Source: Chloranthus sessilifolius (lineage: Eukaryota; Streptophyta; Magnoliopsida; Chloranthales; Chloranthaceae). From it: DNA of 64,000 nt. The stretch covers positions 84,789,765 through 84,853,764 of the forward strand of contig CM037588.1 of NCBI GenBank assembly GCA_021018995.1. The letters run 5' to 3'. The notes under the pieces are model-generated. The model was not told the origin of the DNA. It was given only the letters and a program-made list of their open reading frames with translations, and did no database searches. Below, one piece after another: positions 56,852-64,000 of the stretch; the first letter of the stretch is position 1, and each line of letters starts with the position of its first letter. The position numbers were made by a program, and so were the translations under genes.

Positions 56852-57027
56852 CTAAAGCATATAGACTAATGTTAGTTATATTACCTATTTATATCAAATA
56901 TTTAAAATAATAAATATGTCAATCCAGGAATTTAGGATGTAATGTTCATAGTTAACTATATGCACCTTCTCTATCTAAAATGATAATTAATTATAAACTT
57001 TAATATAAAATTGATGAACAGCCATAC
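56852..57027 (-). other. Intron between T3 zinc knuckle and protease
   Basis: 176 nt, donor AAG|GTATGG (57027) and acceptor CTTTAG (56852), AT-rich with many stops. Removing it leaves one uninterrupted frame from the zinc knuckle into the protease active site. T1 and T2 have the same feature at the same protein position. Splicing itself is predicted, not shown. Confidence 0.7.
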
Positions 57028-58368
57028 CTTGAATGATGTCATGGATAGTCCTTACATCTGTTGCAGTGACAGCATAAGCTCGGCCTTGTACCGTAGGCCA
57101 TGCCGATCGTAACACTGGTCCTGCCTTTGTCGCTATTCTGACAGTTTCTGGACATTCTCGGATCCAATGTCCCATTTTGCCACATTGAAAACATGCACCA
57201 GAAGCTTTACGACATTCATCGGTCTTGTGTGCCTTCCCACATTTTCTGCAATTTTCTTTGGAGGCAACTGATGACGCTGTATAAGATCCCGTGTGAGAAC
57301 CTGTCGGCCGGACTTGAGAAAACCCAGATGTACTTTGAGCCGCTGGTGAATAAGACTGATTCGGTACACGTGGAATCCTTGATGGTACTGAGAATACCGA
57401 TGGATTGTAAGGCCATGCATATGCTCCCACAGCCGGTTGAAATGTTGTCTGTCCTTGAAATTGTGGTTGCTTATTAATTTGACCCGCACTATAGGACTGT
57501 GGAGCTTTTCTGGCCTTCTACTTTTCGTCTCTCCTTTTGAACATGGTATCCACATCGGTTTCCGCAATCAATGCCAATTTCATCACGTAGGCATAGGTCG
57601 TTGCCTGAAACAACGAAATGCGCTCTTTGATCAGAGATTTCAAACCCCTCTCAAACTTTTGGGTTTTCATCAGCTCGGTGGCTACTAACAGCGATGCAAA
57701 GCGAGAAAGACGAGTAAATTTTGATTCATATTCTCTAACTGTCATTTGCCCTTGTACCAATGTTGCAAACTGTACCTTGAGCTTATACCTTTCAGGCGCT
57801 GGAAAATATTTTTCATTAAAAGCCTCAGTGAATTATGCCCATGTCCATGGTACTCCAGGCATCCGTGTTCTTTCGACAAACTGCCACCATGGCTCTGCCT
57901 CACTCTCCAGTTTGTACGCTACCCAGCTCACTTTTTCTTCCTCGGTACAAGTGACTCATTACAGTACTTTCTCAATCTGCGTTAACCACTTCTCAGCCTC
58001 CATTGGGTCATGCTGACCATAGAAACTTGGTGGTCGAAGTCGAATAAAGTCCGTATAGCCCTCGAGACGTCGAACAGCAAGCATGGCCATAGTGTTGACC
58101 ATGGTCTCCATCAACTGCGAATGGTGTCCCGCATTTTGTTCCATACCATGAACACTTCCCATCGGTGGAGTATGTATCACTGGTGGAGTTTGCTCTGGCG
58201 GAGGATGCTTTGCAACATTCTCCATTGTCGTTTGACTTTCAGCCAAATGGCATTCTCACCACTTCCCGAAGCAATATCATGCTCGTACCTAGCTACTGGA
58301 ATAGTATTCGGTCCAGTGCGATGAGGCAACGATGGGCTACCCCTGCCTCTTCCACGACGCGGAGGCAT
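57028..58368 (-). pseudogene. T3 gag, frameshifted
   Basis: Start MPPRRGRGRGSPSLPHRTG at 58368, 128 nt after the PBS. 58246-57959 includes FIRLRPPSFYGQHDPMEAEK, the capsid start. 57760-57518 includes MTVREYESKFTRLSRFA and MKTQKFERGLK. 57430-57028 holds two Cys/His knuckles (CRKCGKAHKTDEC and CFQCGKMGHWIREC, the latter with all four metal ligands) and RAYAVTATDVRTIHDIIQ up to the intron donor. At least three frame breaks. Confidence 0.88.
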
Positions 58369-58495
58369 CTTAACCTAATCAGATAAAACTTGATCAGACT
58401 TACAACTCAATCTAACTCCTTCCTCTATTCTATTAACAGATATTTTACCATATTTGTATATGCCAGAGTTCAGTCTCCAATTACTTAACGCCGGA

Positions 58496-58507
58496 GCTCT
58501 GATACCA
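58496..58507 (-). other. Primer-binding site of T3 (tRNA-Met)
   Basis: Minus strand TGGTATCAGAGC, two bases after the 5' LTR end at 58510. Confidence 0.95.
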
Positions 58508-58509
58508 CC

Positions 58510-61186
58510 TGTGACAGCCCGACGTTTCCCAGTCTATCAACTAGGAAAGGTCGCGCCATCGGATCACCTGATATGATCCTTTCATCAAGGGGTTCCTTCT
58601 TTAATTTCAAAATGTTACAAAATGCGAAAGCAATGTATTTAAACTCTGACAAATAACCAATATGGCAAATAATTGATCAATAGAAACTAAAATATGCGAT
58701 AAACATAAAGCAAAGGATCTGATGTATAGCTTTTCACCGATGACGGTCACCCGTCATCTAAACAGTGAAAAGAAAACCTATACATCCCATCAACATCCCA
58801 ACAGAAAATCTAAAACCATTATATATTATTTATACAGACCAGAAATTATCTTTTTCCTTCTCTCTCTCTCTCTATCCCATCTTTTCCCCATATCCCAAGC
58901 TACAAACCAAACTACGGGAAGAACTCCTCTGGGAAGTCGTCTTCCTCATCATCGTCATTGTCTCCCTCCTCCTCCACCTCAGGCACGTATGTAGGGTCTG
59001 TTGCGTGCTCAGGGTCAAGCTCTGTAGCTAAGACAATTTAGTCGAGGAATGAGCTATCATCCACAGCTCAGTAGAGCATATTGCATTGTTATTTTACATT
59101 GACGGTTTATCACTTTTTTCATAGAGAAGCATTAAATTAACATATGAATAACATGCTAAAATGCTATATTTATGCATGGTATAACAAGTGTGAGAAGCAA
59201 GCTGAAATCGTAATACATGCTGGCGAAAACAGGGAATCAACAAGGTCAAGCTCCCGAGTTAGCGGGATCACTTGTCAAGCTCCCGAGTTAGCGGGATCAC
59301 TTGGACTAGAATATTTCAAGCTCTCGAGTTAGCGGGATCACTTGCGTCGAGAATCTCAAGCTCCCGACTTAGCGGGATCACTTGATTTACACTGGAGCAA
59401 TAACATATCAAGAACATTGAATTTAACAGAGTCTGAGTACTGAATGACCAAGAAATGCATTTGCATGTATGATTTATGATGCAATGTACACTAAAGTAAT
59501 ACATTAAATTACAAAGCTGATTTATACTCATAAACTGGTAAAAGACTTTCTTTCTGATGTTATGTGTACTAGATGCTCATATTTGTTTCTTATCAGCTTG
59601 ATGACTAATCAAGTCTATTTACTTCATAGTTAATCAAGTGCATCAGTTCAAATCACAGTGCAGATTTTACTTTTATTATGCGGATCATTGCGTAAATAAA
59701 TACCCATCAAAACTTCTATGAAAAACTAAGTGACATGCTGATAACATTATAAAATACCAACCCAGATTTCCTACTTGTATACGTCAAGTCTTACGAGTAT
59801 TATCACTGACGCACGTTCCCGCATCCGAGAACATCATGCATTCTTTGTTCTTCAAAATTTTCTAAGTGCTCCATGTGGCACCAAATCTAAGAAAATAGAT
59901 GTATTTTAATAAAATTCTTATTTTATAGTTGAGCCATAGTTTATTGATGGTCCATTATGCATCAAGACCCAATCAGGTGCTTACCTGAACCCCAGTGGAC
60001 CCAATGTCTGAAGGCACAAGAGGTAGTCCAAAATGTAAAAAAACCAAAGCTGGGGAGGTTGCCGCGGCAAGCCCTTCAGCAGGCCTGCTTGCCGCGGCAA
60101 CCCTATAAGATTGCCGCGGCAAGCCTATATATGTTTGGCTTGCCGGGGTTCAGTTGTGTTCCTTCTTGGCCTTTTGATCTTCTATTTCCCTGTTTCCCTT
60201 CCCCTTATGTTTATAGATATTATTATATATATATTTAGATATATGTCTATAGATTTTTATAGATTTTAAATCTATTTCCACAGATTTTCTACATAGATCT
60301 GAAGTGCAACAATCTGCACTTCAGTTCATGTTGAAACTTCTTCTTTGTTCTTGGTTGCTGCTGTGCCTATGCTGCACAATATAGGTTATATATATACCTA
60401 TATATAACATATATAGATATAATTATATATATGTTATACCTATATATATGTTATACCTATATATAACATATATTAATATCTTCAATGAAGATCGGAATGC
60501 AGTAGTCTGCACTCAATTTTTTAGGCAAGTTCTGAACTATCACTCCTTATCATCAATTCTTCTGTACAAGAATAAACAAAGAACTAACCTTTTGGTGAAT
60601 TTGTAGTACCCGACCATCAATGTTTTGTTTGTCGAGTTCAACGATGGAGTAGGACTGAAAACAGTTTTGGTGAAGCTTATATGTTGTGGCTAAGTGAAAA
60701 GAAATGGAGTAGTTGGTTGTTGTTAATCTTTAGTGAATTCCCCTGATTTTATTATCTCTTATTTTAACCAATAATCCAAGGAACAAAAGGAAATGTTTTT
60801 TATAATCGTGGGTATCGACTTTGCATGCATAGGGGTGCTTAATGACTCAATGGAGTCGTGTTTTAAATTTTGCATGCAAGTAGCTTATCAGCTACTCTGG
60901 TTTAATACTCCAAGCTAAGCTAGCATTTTCTGCTGGTGTGTAGTCCATAAAGGACAACTAGGTTTTATGTGTATATTAATCATATACACAAATGCTCTGT
61001 ATTAGTTAACTTGGCCCAGTTAACTAATACAGAGCATATGTACATATATGTATATATAGTTAAAATTGGATGATTTTAGGCATATCCTTTTCCTAATGGC
61101 AATGGGCTAACATAATAGCGATGGTCATAGACTTATGCTAGACCGGACCTTTATTGATGTAGTGTACAGATTTAAGGATCGTTACA
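58510..61186 (-). repeat. T3 5' LTR
   Basis: 2,677 bp, matching 47669-50481. It has four instead of five direct repeats, fewer palindromes, an expanded AT-rich palindromic block (60380-60475), and a 20-bp perfect inverted repeat (60992-61037) replacing ~130 bp of the other LTR. Confidence 0.92.
60992..61037. repeat. Perfect 20-bp inverted repeat with 6-nt loop in T3 5' LTR
   Basis: Arms ATGCTCTGTATTAGTTAACT and its exact reverse complement flank TGGCCC. The 3' LTR has only the first arm (50208-50227) and then different sequence. Confidence 0.93.
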
Positions 61187-61191
61187 GAGTA
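61187..61191. repeat. Target-site duplication of T3 (right, GAGTA)
   Basis: Second GAGTA, matching 47664-47668. Confidence 0.92.
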
Positions 61192-62149
61192 AAAGGGAGG
61201 GTGATAATTACCTGAATTGTGTGTAGCTTGTGTGGTCCGTGATGGGACTGATGGGTTGTCGAGGGTTTTATGTAGCTAGTGGCGGGACTGGCCGGCAGTC
61301 GCCGTGACATCGCGATGGGACTTTGGAGATTTCTTCTCTTTTCTTCATGTTCGTTGTGGCAAGGACTGGTGGTAACCAATGTCATGCCATGTCTTGGGGA
61401 GGCAATGTCACGACGGGACATTGGTGACTTTTCCTTTCTTCGGTTGTATGTTGGGGTGAGTCTTGGTGGTTGCAAGTGCGATGAGGTGCGAGAAGGACTT
61501 TTCTCTTTCTTCTTGTCGTAGGGAATCATATACGTGATGGGACATTGGGGGTTTATGTTAAGATCTGGGGGATTACTGGTTGCAGGCCTGATGGGGGCCT
61601 TGGGTTCGTGGTGGTTTTTGTTATTTTATTTTATTTTATTTTATTTTTGTGATGGGACGTGGGAGGAATCCCTCTGCTTCGGTGATGGGATATTGGTTGA
61701 GCATGGTTAGCGATGGGATTTTTTAGAAGGTTTGACTCTATGCTTCCATGATGATGCGTGGGTGATAGGCTATAAGATAAGATGAGATTGTTGTATCGTG
61801 ATGGGGCATGTTCGTGCATGTTTGGCGGGGTTGTGCCTGGATGTTTCGAGTGGTGATGTTTGCGATGGGACGTTGGTAGGATGTTTGTGCGATAGGTGTG
61901 TCATGTTTCCTTCTTTGGCAGATCTTGGGTTTTATGAGATTAGGTTGTGGTTGTGCCACGATTGGCTTCGTATTTGGCTTCTCACGAGAGGATGTGTGAT
62001 GGGATGGCTGATTTAGGTCGATGAGTTTGGATATTGGGGTGGTATTGTCTGTGCCTCATCGCGATGGGACATGCATGACGGGGTTATGCGGTGAGGATTC
62101 TCCCTTTTCAATGGGATCGTGAGGGGATGAGGGAAAGTGATGGTGCCAC
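61192..62149 (-). other. Interior of D2/D3 element, right part, with GATGGGAC motifs
   Basis: Continuation of 46636-47668 beyond T3. No gene. At least eleven dispersed copies of a (G/C)GATGGGAC-like motif between 61234 and 62070, often followed by ATTGG or GTTGG, at irregular spacing. A TTTTA microsatellite lies at 61620-61648. A PBS-like TGGCACCATCAC (minus strand, near 62148) may mark the edge of the next LTR. Confidence 0.55.
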
Positions 62150-63066
62150 TATTTAAAACTAGTAGAAAACCTAAATCTTAGAAGTAAAAAAACTAAGGTC
62201 AAAAACTAAAGACTAAAGTCTTACCTAAGGTCGAGGCTGTAGAGAGGTATCTCAAAAATTTGAAGCTTGAATCTCAAAATCATGGCTCTGCTTCTCTATG
62301 TGTTTGTTATCGAAATTCTATGTATTTTTCCATCCTCTCTCCGTGAAATTTTTCAGCCCTCTCTATGGGCCGAATTAAAAAAAAATTTATAGGTTTTTTT
62401 TCTAATGAAACGTCATGTTTCAGGCGTTTAACCAAATTGCGTGCCGGTTTCCCAGTGCTTAATCACTTTAAGTCGATCACCGACTCATTGAGCGACCGGC
62501 TGACTTGCTTAGCGAGTTTTCTAGTTCTAATAATTTTAGGACTAATTGCGCGCCTGGTGTGGAGTGCACAATCCGAATAAATACCTCATTTGAAGTGCTT
62601 GATCAAGGAAGCTTGGCGGTCAAGGACTGTTAGACTTGGTGGGGCATAAACCAATTGCTCGCTAATGGTCGGGCGCTCAATCAATGGTGCGTACCATGTC
62701 GCACACATAATCAAGTCTCGAGGTAATCTGGGAAAGAAAGTCTGATTTGAGAGGGGCATTGATTACACGTTTGTGGTTTAGTGTGTGATCGAATTATGCA
62801 TGTAGTTTTAGGCGAGTAATTCAGGATTGTCTAGGTCTTGAAATGTCAAACTATTGTTTCAGCTTGCATTTCGACTTTACACTGTTGTTTCAGTATATCA
62901 TCTCCCTACGTTGGGACCTGAGCCACAAAGCTATTATTTCAGCTTGTGTTCAATCACATACTATTGTTTCAGTGCATGGTCCCTATGTTGGGGTTAAGGG
63001 ATCTGAGCCACAGAGCTATTGTTTCAGCCTATATCCAGCCATATACTATTATTTCAGCATATGGTA
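62150..63066 (-). repeat. LTR of Tat-like family D (D3), split by E3
   Basis: Contains GTCGATCACCGACTC and three of the ~83-bp repeat units, as in D1 and D2. Read on the minus strand, it is the 3' portion of the 5' LTR of the element whose interior is 61192-62149 and 46636-47668. Cut at 63066 by E3. Left boundary approximate. Confidence 0.6.
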
Positions 63067-64000
63067 TGTTATTCACTGAAAAGTACTACTTTTCACCTCT
63101 TAACCTAGCCTTTGCTAGACCTTGAAGCTGACTAATAACTCTTGTTTAGCTTATTTTATAGATTAGTAATAACTTGTGCAACTTAACACAAAGTCCATGC
63201 CTTTGGTGCCAAGAAGAGAGAGAATTTAAGCCAAGGATGACAGCTAGGACAGAGATTGATGGAACACCATGGTGGTGCACACCATGGTGACCAGTTTGCA
63301 TGTCAAGGTGGACCCAAGAAGTTCAGCAGATGTGAGAAGCATAGATGAGAGTGGATGAAGGTGCAATAGAAGCATGTGCATTACAATAGAGAAACAAATG
63401 ACTAATCTCGCACAGTTGAGATGTTATCTCGCGCTGTTCAATTCACCAGCAAAGTTTTCCCACGCGGATGTTACATGCAACATAAAGGAACTTGCAAAGC
63501 AGTCAGGCACTTCATCTGCAATTAACACATAAAGGAACTCGTGAAGTAGTCACGCACTAAGCCTTCATAAATACAGCTCGTGAAGCTCTCGCGAGGATCA
63601 AGCTTTAAAGCAGCCGCACGCACTACCTCACGAGACCAATTTGCACAAATAACAGCAACAACCTTGCAAAGTTCTCATGTGGCTCTGGAGGAGAGAGACG
63701 CCCAAAAAATATCTCGCGCACCTAGAAGTTCAACTTTGTACCGAGCGAGCTGCATAAGTGAAAAGAAGCCGAGCGAGAGTAAATGGCATCCTCGCGACAG
63801 CCTCGCGAGAGGAACTTCTGAATCCCTACTACACGAGCAAGCCAAGCAGTGCAACTCATCCTTCCGACAACATTGCAAGCCAGATCAGCTGCGCGACAAT
63901 CCAAAGCCCACCTGTGCGAGTGAACAAACATTCCAAGCTAATTCTTACCTCGCGAGGACTCTGCAAGCTGCGCGAAGGAACTATAGAGCAAAAAGTAATT
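63067..64000 (+). repeat. LTR of Athila-like element E3 (partial, runs off window)
   Basis: Starts TGTTATTCACTG and follows the E2 LTR in the plus orientation (AAAAGTACTACTTTTCACCTC, CTTAACCTAGCC). CG-rich motifs (CTCGCGAGG, TGCGCGAAGG) recur from 63415 to 63960. Continues past 64000. The two minus-strand frames at 63675-63931 overlap this array and look like chance frames. Confidence 0.82.

Larger units (their letters stand above)
47669..61186 (-). mobile_element. T3: Tekay-like chromovirus with third ORF (family 2)
   Basis: A 13,518-bp minus-strand element with ~2.7-kb LTRs, tRNA-Met PBS, gag, intron, protease, RT, RNase H, integrase and a decayed ORF3. Inserted in the interior of D2/D3 with TSD GAGTA. 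Same domain order as T1/T2, but its LTRs and ORF3 are unalike at the DNA level and its pol only moderately similar, so it is another family of the same lineage. More decayed than T1/T2. Confidence 0.93.

Noticed and set aside
61279..61521. ORFs in both strands of 61182-62016
   Set aside because: They lie in the low-complexity GATGGGAC motif field, overlap one another on opposite strands and have no recognisable domain.
63675..63931. Two overlapping minus-strand ORFs near the right end
   Set aside because: They overlap the CG-rich array of the E3 LTR and are not preserved in the matching part of E0 or E2.

Overview
The window is plant nuclear DNA made almost entirely of nested Ty3/gypsy-type LTR retrotransposons. 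I found no rRNA, tRNA, CRISPR array or convincing host gene. The evidence for a plant is tRNA-Met and tRNA-Asp-like primer-binding sites, Athila-type gag/protease/RT with its own PBS, Tekay-type (chromovirus) pol ending in a chromodomain-like tail, and LARD-like elements with long non-coding interiors. A woody eudicot seems likely, but I cannot name the species.

Layout, left to right. (1) 1-1474: LTR of an Athila-like element (E0) inserted in the RT of a second one. (2) 1475-7448: that second element (E1, minus strand), with RT, protease, gag, PBS and 5' LTR. (3) 7449-8242 plus 21355-~25610: a LARD-like element (B2, plus strand) carrying a decayed coiled-coil ORF. It is interrupted by a solo LTR of its own family (B1, 8243-21349, TSD GGTAA), which is itself interrupted by a full Tekay-like element (T1, 8542-20116, minus strand, TSD GTTAC). 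(4) ~25850-27081: LTR of a Tat-like family (D1). (5) 27082-28617: gag, PBS and partial LTR of another Athila-like element (C). (6) 28618-46010: a short-interior Athila-like element (E2, minus strand), with a second copy of the first Tekay-like family inside its LTR (T2, 33571-45038, plus strand, TSD AGATC). (7) 46011-63066: a Tat-like non-coding element (D2/D3), interrupted by a Tekay-like element of a different family (T3, 47669-61186, minus strand, TSD GAGTA). (8) 63067-64000: start of another Athila-like LTR (E3).

The most interesting system is in T1, T2 and T3. Each encodes, after integrase and on the same strand, a third protein (ORF3) of about 410 residues. It has a basic start, a conserved globular middle and, in T1/T2, an acidic tail. 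In T1 and T2 the gag-pol frames are broken, yet ORF3 is almost or fully open. About 200 nt upstream of ORF3 both copies have a TATA box (CTATAAATA) behind an array of CGCTCGAGCG palindromes. The same palindromes occur in their LTRs. T3 has a different palindrome (TTGCCGCGGCAA), again in its LTRs and upstream of ORF3. This suggests an internal promoter that transcribes ORF3 separately. All three also show a GT-AG intron, or its remnant, between the gag zinc knuckle and the protease.

Caution: in T1 and T2 the differences between paired LTRs, and several pol frameshifts, fall at CCWGG, CCG and CTCGAG motifs. Some apparent breaks may therefore be sequencing errors at methylated sites rather than real decay.
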